A stretch of DNA of 52,131 nt from Ruminococcus flavefaciens (lineage in GTDB: Bacteria; Bacillota; Clostridia; Oscillospirales; Ruminococcaceae), in contig SVNH01000013.1 in NCBI GenBank assembly GCA_015067005.1, positions 40,280 to 92,410 on the forward strand, given 5' to 3'. The notes beneath the pieces were generated by a model, which searched no databases, was not told the DNA's origin, and saw nothing but the letters and a program-made list of their open reading frames with translations. Positions 18,157-25,363 of this stretch are shown one piece after another. The position numbers and the translations under genes were made by a program. Each line of letters opens with the position of its first letter. Within the stretch, counting starts at the first letter, position 1.

Positions 18157-19038
18157 TTAACCTAAAAGACCGCGGTCAGCCTCTTCGAGGAGAGCAGTCA
18201 TGATATAGAAAGTCGGCAGCACGAAAAGAACGCTGTCGAAGCGATCCATAAGTCCGCCGTGACCGGGCATGATCCTGCCGTAGTCCTTGAAGCCTATCTG
18301 TCTCTTGACCATAGATGCCGAAAGATCGCCGATAGTGCCTATAACAGCACATACTACACCGAGGCAGAATGCAGCTGTCATTGTAAAGGCTGATAAGCCT
18401 CCGCGGATAGAAAATGCCACAGCGTAAGCGATACCGGTAAATGTGATACCGCCGACAAAGCCCTCGATAGTTTTCTTGGGGCTTATCTCAGGACAGAGCT
18501 TGTGCTTTCCGAATGCAACGCCTGTGAAGTAAGCGCCGGTGTCAGCTATCCAAGCGCCGCAAAGTCCCATTATAAGGAGAAACAGACCGTTTTTCTCGTC
18601 CATACGGTCGATGCGTACCATAGTGGACATAGCCTGCGGAACGAGAACCATACTCGCAAGGGCAAAAAATACCTGTTCATAGCGTATTTCCTTGTGCTTT
18701 CTGAGCCATGTTGCAAACACGATAAAGGCTGCGCCGAGAGTTACAGCAAAGGCGATAACAGACATTTTTCCGTCGGTTTTAGGAATGTCAGCGCCGCCGA
18801 TGATCCCTTCCGGAAGATGGTAGAATCTGTTGTAAATGAACGGCATGGATATGCCGCAAGCCTCGACTGCCAAAAGTATGGGTATGCACTTCTCCAGCTT
18901 GACAGCACGGAGAAGCTCAAAGAGCATAACGCAGATTATTGCGGCTACTGCCATTGGCAGGACAAATGTATCGTGGAAGAAGAGTATTCCTGCCATTATC
19001 ACGATGCCGACTGCACCGGAGATTATACGTGTGAGCAT
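18157..19038 (-). CDS. cdsA: Phosphatidate cytidylyltransferase CdsA
   Basis: CdsA forms CDP-diacylglycerol from phosphatidic acid and CTP for phospholipid synthesis at the membrane. The 293 residues are largely hydrophobic, with about eight membrane segments. They end with the family signature around S-M-V-K-R-Q-I-G-F-K-D, then P-G-H-G-G-L-M-D-R-F-D-S. It starts directly after the uppS stop codon. Its length and position in the pyrH-frr-uppS-cdsA-dxr block are typical. Confidence 0.95.
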   Translation of the reverse strand: MLTRIISGAVGIVIMAGILFFHDTFVLPMAVAAIICVMLFELLRAVKLEKCIPILLAVEACGISMPFIYNRFYHLPEGIIGGADIPKTDGKMSVIAFAVTLGAAFIVFATWLRKHKEIRYEQVFFALASMVLVPQAMSTMVRIDRMDEKNGLFLLIMGLCGAWIADTGAYFTGVAFGKHKLCPEISPKKTIEGFVGGITFTGIAYAVAFSIRGGLSAFTMTAAFCLGVVCAVIGTIGDLSASMVKRQIGFKDYGRIMPGHGGLMDRFDSVLFVLPTFYIMTALLEEADRGLLG

Positions 19039-19779
19039 TCAGACACCTCCGAAGCGGCGCTGACGCTTGCCGTATTCGATGAGAGCCGCGTCGAGGTCAT
19101 CCGGCTTGAAATCCGGCCAGAGGATGTTCGTGAAGTAGAATTCCGCATAAGCGCACTGCCATATAAGGAAGTTGGAAATGCGCTGCTCGCCGCTCGGACG
19201 TATAAGGAGGTCAACATCCGGGAAACCCTTGGTGTAGAGCTCGCCGTTTACGGAATCCTCAGTGATGTCCTCAGGCTTGATCTCGCCGGAAACAGCCTTC
19301 TGAGCGAGAAGCTTTGCGGCATGGGCAAGCTCATCCCTGCCGCCGTAGTTTACAGCAACGAGGATGACCATTTCGTCGTATATCGCGGTCTCGCGCTCGA
19401 CCTTTTCCATTTTCGTTCTGAGGTACTCAGGGAATATGGACTTATCGCCGAGAAAGACCATTCTTGTATTATCAGTGATGAGCTCCTTCATATCGTCGAG
19501 ATAACGGTCGAAGATCTTCATAAGAGCGTCGATCTCTTCCTTCGGACGCTGCCAGTTCTCGGTAGAAAAGGCATAGAAGGAGATATATTTCAGACCGATG
19601 TCCTTGCAGTAATGAGAGATCTTGCGGAAGGTCTTAGCGCCCTCCCTGTGACCGAACGGACGCGGAAGTCCGCGCTTTTTAGCCCATCTGCCGTTGCCGT
19701 CCATAATGAAAGCAACGTGCTGTGGGAGAACCTCGGGGAGTTTATTCTCTGTTTCTTGTTTTTTACCAAATAATGCCAT
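19039..19779 (-). CDS. uppS: Undecaprenyl diphosphate synthase UppS
   Basis: UppS extends farnesyl diphosphate with isopentenyl units to the C55 lipid carrier used for peptidoglycan and other wall polymers. The 246-residue cis-prenyltransferase shows F-I-M-D-G-N-G-R-W-A-K near 25-35, with the catalytic Asp in M-D-G-N. F-G-H-R-E-G-A follows, as does the substrate loop S-G-E-Q-R-I-S-N-F-L-I-W-Q near the C terminus. The loop reads R-P-S-G-E rather than the usual R-T-S-G-E. It lies 10 bp downstream of frr. Confidence 0.95.
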   Translation of the reverse strand: MALFGKKQETENKLPEVLPQHVAFIMDGNGRWAKKRGLPRPFGHREGAKTFRKISHYCKDIGLKYISFYAFSTENWQRPKEEIDALMKIFDRYLDDMKELITDNTRMVFLGDKSIFPEYLRTKMEKVERETAIYDEMVILVAVNYGGRDELAHAAKLLAQKAVSGEIKPEDITEDSVNGELYTKGFPDVDLLIRPSGEQRISNFLIWQCAYAEFYFTNILWPDFKPDDLDAALIEYGKRQRRFGGV

Positions 19780-19789
19780 AGTTCACCGC

Positions 19790-20344
19790 TCAGACTGTCA
19801 TGATCTCTTTTTCCTTGTCTGCGACAAGCTTATCAGCATCGGCACAGCACTTGTCGGTGATGTCCTGAACCTTTTTCTCGCAGTCCTTGAGGTCGTCCTC
19901 AGTTATTTCGGAAGCCTTCTGCATTTTCTTGAGTTTATCCATAGTATCGCGGCGTACGGAGCGGATAGTAACCTTGCACTCCTCGCCGTATTTCTTGATA
20001 GTTTTGCAGAGTTCCTTACGTCTGTCCTCAGTGAGCTGAGGGAATGCAAGACGTATAACGCTGCCGTCGTTGGTAGGATTGATACCGATGTCTGAAGCCT
20101 GAATAGCCTTCTCGATGAGCTTGAGAGTTGACTTGTCCCACGGCTGGATAACGAGGATTCTTGCCTCTGAAACTGAAACAGCAGCCATCTGGTTCACAGG
20201 TGTAGGAGCACCGTAGTAGTCCACCATGACCTTGTCGAGAATGGAAGGATTAGCGCGTCCTGCACGGATAGAAGCGAATTCATAGGCGAGAGCGTTAAGG
20301 CTCTTGTTCATTTTTTCTTTAGCGGTATTGAGAGTTTCTTTCAT
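19790..20344 (-). CDS. frr: Ribosome recycling factor
   Basis: Frr splits post-termination ribosomes together with EF-G. The 184-residue protein is full length, with the typical A-S-I-R-A-G-R-A-N-P and Y-Y-G-A-P-T-P-V segments in the first third. The three-helix-bundle C terminus contains R-R-D-T-M-D-K-L-K. The pyrH-frr pair is conserved across Firmicutes. The 68-bp gap to pyrH holds nothing I can recognise beyond its ribosome site. Confidence 0.96.
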   Translation of the reverse strand: MKETLNTAKEKMNKSLNALAYEFASIRAGRANPSILDKVMVDYYGAPTPVNQMAAVSVSEARILVIQPWDKSTLKLIEKAIQASDIGINPTNDGSVIRLAFPQLTEDRRKELCKTIKKYGEECKVTIRSVRRDTMDKLKKMQKASEITEDDLKDCEKKVQDITDKCCADADKLVADKEKEIMTV

Positions 20345-20412
20345 GTTAGATACATCCTTTCGGTAATAGTTATATTAATGTAATAGGTCAGCACAGTTCT
20401 GCTTCAGAGCGC

Positions 20413-21123
20413 TCAGCCCTCGTAAACGACTGTACCAATGTTCTCGCCCATAACAGCATCGAAGATATTGTCCGGACGGCTGAGATCGAACACGAGCATT
20501 TTCATCTTGTTATCGCGGCACATTGCAGCAGCAGTGCTGTCCATAACGCCGAGATCCTCGCCGATGACCTGACTGAATGTGAGCTGATCGTACTTCTTGG
20601 CATCGGGGTACTTATGAGGATCTTTATCGTAAACGCCGTCAACGAGAGTAGCCTTGAGGAAGATGTCAGCTTCGATCTCGACAGCACGGAGTGAAGCCGC
20701 TGTATCGGTCGAGAAGAACGGATTTCCTGTACCGCAGCCGAAAATGACTACCCTGCCCTTTTCCATGTGACGTACTGCTCTGTTGCGGATATAAGGCTCA
20801 GCGACCTGCTGCATGGTGATAGCGGTCTGAACGCGGACTATGCATCCGAGGGACTCAAGAACGTCAGCGAGTGCAAGAGCGTTCATAGCAGTAGCGAGCA
20901 TACCGATGTGGTCTGCACGGGTCCTGTCCATAGCGCCGCTTGATCTGCCTCTCCAGAAGTTGCCGCCGCCGACTACCACGCCGACCTGTACACCGGCGTC
21001 AACGCACTTTTTGATGCTTTCGCAGATGCTGGTAATAACATCATAGTTGAGACCGGTTTTCTTATCGCCGGCAAGAGCCTCGCCGCTTACTTTTAATAAT
21101 ATACGTTTATACTTTGGTTCCAT
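20413..21123 (-). CDS. pyrH: UMP kinase PyrH
   Basis: PyrH phosphorylates UMP to UDP and belongs to the amino acid kinase fold, unlike eukaryotic UMP kinases. The protein of about 236 residues shows [11 protein letters not shown] near the start, V-G-G-G-N-F-W-R-G near 55-63 and the nucleotide region [14 protein letters not shown] set the start at ATG 21123 because GAGGTG sits 4 nt upstream; an in-frame GTG four codons earlier overlaps that site. It is the first gene of the operon here; rpsB and tsf, often upstream in other bacteria, are not. Confidence 0.95.
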   Translation of the reverse strand: MEPKYKRILLKVSGEALAGDKKTGLNYDVITSICESIKKCVDAGVQVGVVVGGGNFWRGRSSGAMDRTRADHIGMLATAMNALALADVLESLGCIVRVQTAITMQQVAEPYIRNRAVRHMEKGRVVIFGCGTGNPFFSTDTAASLRAVEIEADIFLKATLVDGVYDKDPHKYPDAKKYDQLTFSQVIGEDLGVMDSTAAAMCRDNKMKMLVFDLSRPDNIFDAVMGENIGTVVYEG

Positions 21124-21154
21124 AGCGCACCTCACAAAAAAATATCTACATTCT

Positions 21155-21183
21155 ATTTTACACTAAAATTCCTATTATGTAAA
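21155..21183 (-). promoter_or_regulatory. Predicted promoter of the pyrH-polC operon
   Basis: On the minus strand TTTACA (21178-21183) and TAAAAT (21155-21160) are 17 bp apart. The pyrH start codon is about 30 nt downstream of the -10. Unlike most promoters in this window there is no TG one base before the -10. Confidence 0.65.
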
Positions 21184-21319
21184 GTATATTTTCTGAAAAA
21201 AGCAAGCCGGAAGTATTTTTTTCATTTTTTTACTTGTAATCATCTGTCCGGAGGTCTGACTTGTGCAATGTGCATAGTTTTAAGACGATATTTATTATCA
21301 TTTTCGCTTGCGGTTGCTC

Positions 21320-21348
21320 TTGACTTTACAGCAATTGCATGGTATAAT
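21320..21348 (+). promoter_or_regulatory. Strong promoter of the serine tRNA pair
   Basis: TTGACT (21320-21325), a 17-bp spacer ending in TGG, and a perfect TATAAT (21343-21348) lie about 37 bp before the first tRNA. The extended -10 and near-consensus boxes fit a constitutive stable-RNA promoter. Confidence 0.85.
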
Positions 21349-21385
21349 ATAAAAGCTGATTCGGAAGGACATCCGATCACAATAC

Positions 21386-21474
21386 GGAGAGGTATCGAAG
21401 CGGTCATAACGAGGCGGTCTTGAAAACCGTTTGACTTAACGGTCACGTGGGTTCGAATCCCACCCTCTCCGCCA
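21386..21474 (+). tRNA. tRNA-Ser (anticodon UGA)
   Basis: The acceptor arms GGAGAGG (21386-21392) and CCTCTCC (21464-21470) pair. They are followed by discriminator G and an encoded CCA. The anticodon loop CTTGAAA places TGA at 21421-21423. The T arm contains GTTCGAATC. A long variable arm, as expected of a class II serine tRNA, accounts for the 89-nt length. Confidence 0.96.
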
Positions 21475-21508
21475 AAATATTTTTCGGCGGATTTTTTTAC
21501 GCCGGTCT

Positions 21509-21598
21509 GCGGATTTACCCAAGTGGTGAAGGGGCTCCCCTGCTAAGGGAGTAGGTCGGGAAACCGGCGCGAGAGTTCAAATCTCTCAATCCGCGCCA
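21509..21598 (+). tRNA. tRNA-Ser (anticodon GCU)
   Basis: Acceptor arms GCGGATT (21509-21515) and AATCCGC (21588-21594), discriminator G and encoded CCA are present. The anticodon stem CTCCC/GGGAG encloses the loop CTGCTAA, giving GCT at 21542-21544. A long variable arm again marks a serine tRNA. It follows the first tRNA by 34 bp and is probably transcribed with it. Confidence 0.96.
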
Positions 21599-21621
21599 TG
21601 CGGATCACCATTCCGCGAATC

Positions 21622-21650
21622 ACGGATGAAGTATACTTCATCCGTTTTTT
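21622..21650 (+). terminator. Rho-independent terminator of the tRNA operon
   Basis: The 24-bp perfect palindrome 21622-21645 (ACGGATGAAG, TATA, CTTCATCCGT) is followed by a run of six T. It closes the tRNA-Ser pair. Confidence 0.9.
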
Positions 21651-21758
21651 ATTTTCCGCAACTCGTGAACAGTCCGCGACAATACACATATTATATGTTA
21701 CACGTGAACGCTGACCGGACTCCCCGGCAGCTGAACTCCTACGAAATGAGGCTTGAAT

Positions 21759-23135
21759 ATGCAAAATAGCAAAGCAGACTTATGCGAAGGTCCGCTGCTG
21801 AAAAAAATGCTTGTCTATACTATCCCGATAATCCTTACAGGAGTGCTTCAGCTGCTGTTCAACGCCGCTGACCTGATAGTAGTCGGACGCTACTGCGGAG
21901 ATCTTTCTGTTGCTGCTGTCGGCGCTACCGGCGCACTCATAAACCTTATCATTAACCTCTTTATCGGACTTTCAGTCGGTGCAGGCGTTACCGTCGCTCA
22001 CGGGCTCGGTGCAGGCAAGGAAGAAAGCGTCCGCCGCACCGTCCACACGGCTATGCCTGCTGCATTTGTCTGCGGAGTTTTCCTCACGATCGTTGGAATT
22101 ACCGGATCTCACACCTTCCTCGAACTCATGGGAACTCCCGATGAGGTGATCGGTCTTTCGACCGAATATATGCAGATATACTTCTGCGGTATGACCGCCT
22201 CGATGGTCTACAATTTCGGCGCTGCGATACTCCGTGCAGCCGGCGATACGCAAAGTCCGCTGCGCTACCTTACAGCCGCCGGCATCGTGAACGTCATACT
22301 CAATATTATTTTCGTGCGCGTGTTCAATATGAACGTCGCCGGTGTCGCTCTTGCAACAACGATCTCGCAGATAATTTCCGCCGTACTCATGATAATCAAC
22401 CTCATGCGCCGCACTGACTGCTGCAAGCTGAGTCTGCGAAAAATGCGGTTTTACAGGCGGCAGCTCACAAGGATCCTCCAGATCGGCTTCCCTGCCGGCA
22501 TACAGAGCTCACTTTTTGCTGTCTCGAACGTTATAATACAGTCCTCGGTGAACTCGTTCGGCTCAGTGGTGATGTCGGGCAACTCAGCTGCCGCAAATAT
22601 CGAGGGATTCGTCTATACTACGATGAATTCCTTCCAGCAGACTGCCATGAACTTCACCGGTCAGAACTACGGCGCACACAAATACAAGCGCCTGAAATAC
22701 ATCGCAGTTATCTCGCTCACTACCGTTTTCTTCGCAGGACTTATCACAGGCTGCACAGCCCGATTCTTCGGCAGCGAGCTGCTCTCGTTCTACATCCCGA
22801 ACTCCGATGAAGCCATAAAATACGGTCTGATACGTATGACATATATATGCATCCCCTACTTCCTGTGCGGTCTCATGGACGTTGCTACCGGTCTTATACG
22901 CGGTCTCGGATCATCGCTCCTGCCGATGATAATTACAGTCCTCGGAGTGTGCGGAATGCGTATCGGCTGGATATACACAGTGTTCCGCTCGGAGAAGCAC
23001 CATACCGTTCAGAGCCTCTATTTTTCCTACACTATCTCGTGGACGGCGACCTTTATCATCGAACTCTTTGTGTTCATTGCGCTTTACAGAAGTATTATAC
23101 GAAAAAATCGTGATAAAATTAACGAATGTACTTGA
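21759..23135 (+). CDS. MATE-family multidrug/metabolite transporter
   Basis: The protein of about 458 residues is an integral membrane carrier with some 12 hydrophobic helices in two related halves, as in the MATE (NorM/DinF-like) family. These export cationic compounds in exchange for sodium or protons. It opens with a short polar leader, P-L-L-K-K-M-L-V-Y-T-I-P-I-I-L-T-G, and has the family-typical N-A-A-D-L-I-V-V-G-R-Y near 37-47. The substrate is unknown. I chose the ATG at 21759 because GAGG is 7 nt upstream; an in-frame TTG two codons earlier is too close to that site. It precedes the phosphonate operon, whose promoter overlaps its stop codon, so a joint role is possible but unproven. 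Confidence 0.85.
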   Translation: MQNSKADLCEGPLLKKMLVYTIPIILTGVLQLLFNAADLIVVGRYCGDLSVAAVGATGALINLIINLFIGLSVGAGVTVAHGLGAGKEESVRRTVHTAMPAAFVCGVFLTIVGITGSHTFLELMGTPDEVIGLSTEYMQIYFCGMTASMVYNFGAAILRAAGDTQSPLRYLTAAGIVNVILNIIFVRVFNMNVAGVALATTISQIISAVLMIINLMRRTDCCKLSLRKMRFYRRQLTRILQIGFPAGIQSSLFAVSNVIIQSSVNSFGSVVMSGNSAAANIEGFVYTTMNSFQQTAMNFTGQNYGAHKYKRLKYIAVISLTTVFFAGLITGCTARFFGSELLSFYIPNSDEAIKYGLIRMTYICIPYFLCGLMDVATGLIRGLGSSLLPMIITVLGVCGMRIGWIYTVFRSEKHHTVQSLYFSYTISWTATFIIELFVFIALYRSIIRKNRDKINECT

Positions 23136-23160
23136 CATCGCTGTTAATATGTGTTATAGT
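23132..23160 (+). promoter_or_regulatory. Promoter of the phosphonate operon
   Basis: A perfect -35 TTGACA (23132-23137), a 17-bp spacer ending in TGT and TATAGT (23155-23160) overlap the stop codon of the MATE gene. The predicted transcript starts near 23167 and has a leader of about 135 nt before the first start codon. Confidence 0.85.
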
Positions 23161-23180
23161 ATATTTGTTCCAATTTCAGG

Positions 23181-23228
23181 AACACAGCCGGTATTTTTGA
23201 ACATCGGCTGTGTTTTCTGCTTTTTTTG
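23181..23228 (+). terminator. Terminator hairpin in the phosphonate leader (possible attenuator)
   Basis: AACACAGCCG (23181-23190) pairs with CGGCTGTGTT (23205-23214) and is followed by TTTT and then TTTTTTT. It could end the MATE transcript. However, the phosphonate promoter lies upstream of it, so every transcript from that promoter must pass it. A small stem GTTCC/GGAAC (23167-23171 and 23179-23183) shares bases with its left arm. A further AAGGCAA/TTGCCTT stem (23237-23243 and 23267-23273) precedes the ribosome site. The arrangement fits attenuation. Confidence 0.6.
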
Positions 23229-23302
23229 GCGATTTTAAGGCAAACTGCGTTCAACGGACGTACCGCTTGCCTTCAATATTGAACTTCCCGGAGGTCTTTC
23301 AT

Positions 23303-24196
23303 ATGAGCAATATCACACGCAAGCAGTTCGACATCCTTGATGTCCTCGCTTCCGAAACAGGTGCGCTCACCCAGAGACAGCTTGAAGAAAAAACCGGCTA
23401 CTCTCTCGGTACTATCAACCGCACTGTCAAGGAACTCTCAGAGGCTGGATTCGTTTCCGAAGGTACTATAACCCCCGCCGGTCTTACAGCACTTGAGCCT
23501 TACCGCGTTAAACGCGCCGTTTTCATCGCTGCCGGATTCGGAAGCAGACTTGTTCCTGTCACTCTCAACACCCCTAAGCCGCTCGTAAGAGTGAACGGTC
23601 AGAGACTTATCGACGGTCTCATCGACGCTGTTCTTGCTGCCGGCATCGACGAGATATACATTGTAAGAGGCTACCTCGCTGAGCAGTTCGACCAGCTTTT
23701 ATATAAGTACCCGATGATAAAATTCATCGAGAACCCTGCCTTCAACGAGGCTAACAACATCTCCTCGGCAATGTGTGCGCGCTATCTCCTCAGCAACGCA
23801 TACGTCCTCGAGGCTGATCTGCTCATACGCAACCCCAAGATCATAAAAAAATACCACTACACCTCAAACTTCCTCGGTATCATGAAGGAGCGTACCGATG
23901 ACTGGTGCCTCATGCTGAAAGACGGCTTCATCTGCGAGGAAAAAGTCGGCGGTCTCAACTGCCACCAGATGGTAGGCATCTCATACTGGAACGAGGCTGA
24001 CGGCAAAAAGCTTGCTAACCACCTCAAACAGGCTTACGAAATGCCCGGCGGCAAGGAGTTCTACTGGGAACAGGTACCGCTTGTGGTCTACAAGAACGAA
24101 TACAAGGTAGCAGTCCGCGACTGCGCTGATGAGGACATCATCGAGATCGACACTTTCCGAGAACTCAAAGCCCTCGACAAGACCTACGACGTTTAA
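23303..24196 (+). CDS. Winged-helix/LicC-like nucleotidyltransferase, probable CTP:2-AEP cytidylyltransferase
   Basis: Residues 1-68 form a winged-helix DNA-binding-like domain (L-T-Q-R-Q-L-E-E-K-T-G-Y-S-L-G-T-I-N-R as helix-turn-helix). Residues 70-298 are a sugar-nucleotidyltransferase fold with the signature A-A-G-F-G-S-R (76-82), P-K at 91-92 and a metal-binding E-A-D at 170-172. The second domain resembles LicC phosphocholine cytidylyltransferase, including the pattern N-P-A-F-N-E-A-N-N-I. Next to 2-AEP synthesis genes, the best inference is activation of 2-AEP with CTP, as shown for PntC-type enzymes. The winged helix may have a structural or regulatory role. ATG 23303 has GGAGG 8 nt upstream. 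phnW follows after 18 bp. Confidence 0.78.
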   Translation: MSNITRKQFDILDVLASETGALTQRQLEEKTGYSLGTINRTVKELSEAGFVSEGTITPAGLTALEPYRVKRAVFIAAGFGSRLVPVTLNTPKPLVRVNGQRLIDGLIDAVLAAGIDEIYIVRGYLAEQFDQLLYKYPMIKFIENPAFNEANNISSAMCARYLLSNAYVLEADLLIRNPKIIKKYHYTSNFLGIMKERTDDWCLMLKDGFICEEKVGGLNCHQMVGISYWNEADGKKLANHLKQAYEMPGGKEFYWEQVPLVVYKNEYKVAVRDCADEDIIEIDTFRELKALDKTYDV

Positions 24197-24214
24197 TAGA
24201 AAAGGAGAATAACA

Positions 24215-25348
24215 ATGGAACCGATCAAAAGAAACATACTGCTCAACCCCGGTCCGTCAACAACTACTGATACCGTAAAGTACGCACAGGTAGTTCCGGA
24301 CATCTGCCCCCGTGAAAAAGACTTCGGCGGTCTCATGAAGGGACTCCGCGAGGACCTCGTAAAAATAGTTCACGGCGACCTCGAAAAGTATACATCCGTA
24401 CTCTTCTGCGGTTCGGGCACGATCAACATCGACGTGTGCATCAACTCTCTCCTCCCTGAGGGCAAGAAGGTACTCGTTGTGGACAACGGCGCATACAGCA
24501 CAAGAGCCGTTGAGGTCTGCCAGTTCTACGGACTTCCCCACATCGACCTCAAATTCCCTGTTGATGAGCGTCCCGACCTCGCTAAAGTCGAGGAAACCCT
24601 CAAAAATAACCCCGACATCGCTCTCGTTCACACTACCCACAACGAGACCGGTACAGGCATACTCAACCCTATCCGCGAGATAGGCGCTCTTGCTCACAAG
24701 TACGGCGCTGTCTTCACTGTTGATACAACTTCCACCTACGCTATGCGTCCTATCGACATCGAAAAGGACAACATCGACTTCTGCATGGCTTCCGCTCAGA
24801 AGGGACTTATGGCGTTCACAGGTCTTTCGTTCGTTGTCGGAAACAGAGCGATCATCGAGAAGTCAAAGGACTACCCGAAGCGCTCTTACTACTGCAATCT
24901 CTGGCTTCAGTACGACTTCTTCGAGCGCACAGGCGAAATGCACTTCACTCCGCCTGTGCAGACTATCTACTCAACAATACAGGCTCTCAAAGAGTACTGG
25001 GCTGAGGGCGAGGAAGCTAAGTGGGCACGTCACACCCGCGTATTCAACGCTATCAACAAAGGTCTCGATGAACTCGGCTTCCGTCAGGTAATCAAGCCTG
25101 AGTGGAGGGCAGGTCTCGTATCGTCAGCAATCTATCCCGATGATCCTAACTGGAGCTTCGAGGCTGTTCACGATTACTGCTACGACCGCGGATTCACTAT
25201 CTATCCCGGAAAAATTTCCACTACCAATACATTCCGCCTCTGCGCTCTCGGTGCTATCGATGAGGCTGACATCGTGGACTTCTTCAAGGTGTTCCGCGAG
25301 GCGCTTGAAAAGAACAATATCGCTATACCTGTTAAGTACAACGACTAA
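24215..25348 (+). CDS. phnW: 2-aminoethylphosphonate aminotransferase PhnW
   Basis: This PLP enzyme interconverts phosphonoacetaldehyde plus an amino donor and 2-AEP. The 377-residue class V aminotransferase starts I-L-L-N-P-G-P-S-T-T. It has the cofactor-binding Asp170 in T-V-D-T-T-S and the Schiff-base Lys196 in S-A-Q-K-G. PhnW is best known from phosphonate breakdown (2-AEP:pyruvate). Here the neighbours make phosphonoacetaldehyde and no phosphonatase is present, so it should run in the biosynthetic direction, as it does in other pepM loci. Codon choice (many GCT, CTC, ATC, AAG) suggests good expression. Confidence 0.9.
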   Translation: MEPIKRNILLNPGPSTTTDTVKYAQVVPDICPREKDFGGLMKGLREDLVKIVHGDLEKYTSVLFCGSGTINIDVCINSLLPEGKKVLVVDNGAYSTRAVEVCQFYGLPHIDLKFPVDERPDLAKVEETLKNNPDIALVHTTHNETGTGILNPIREIGALAHKYGAVFTVDTTSTYAMRPIDIEKDNIDFCMASAQKGLMAFTGLSFVVGNRAIIEKSKDYPKRSYYCNLWLQYDFFERTGEMHFTPPVQTIYSTIQALKEYWAEGEEAKWARHTRVFNAINKGLDELGFRQVIKPEWRAGLVSSAIYPDDPNWSFEAVHDYCYDRGFTIYPGKISTTNTFRLCALGAIDEADIVDFFKVFREALEKNNIAIPVKYND

Positions 25349-25363
25349 GGAGAATTGAAAAAA

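Noticed and set aside
21686..21698. Palindrome ACATATTATATGT upstream of the MATE gene as an operator
   Set aside because: It is short and AT-only at its core, and no clear promoter overlaps it; chance is likely.
21759..23135. MATE protein as the flippase for the phosphonate-modified lipid
   Set aside because: It resembles drug/metabolite exporters, ends before the phosphonate promoter, and has its own upstream region; adjacency alone is weak evidence.
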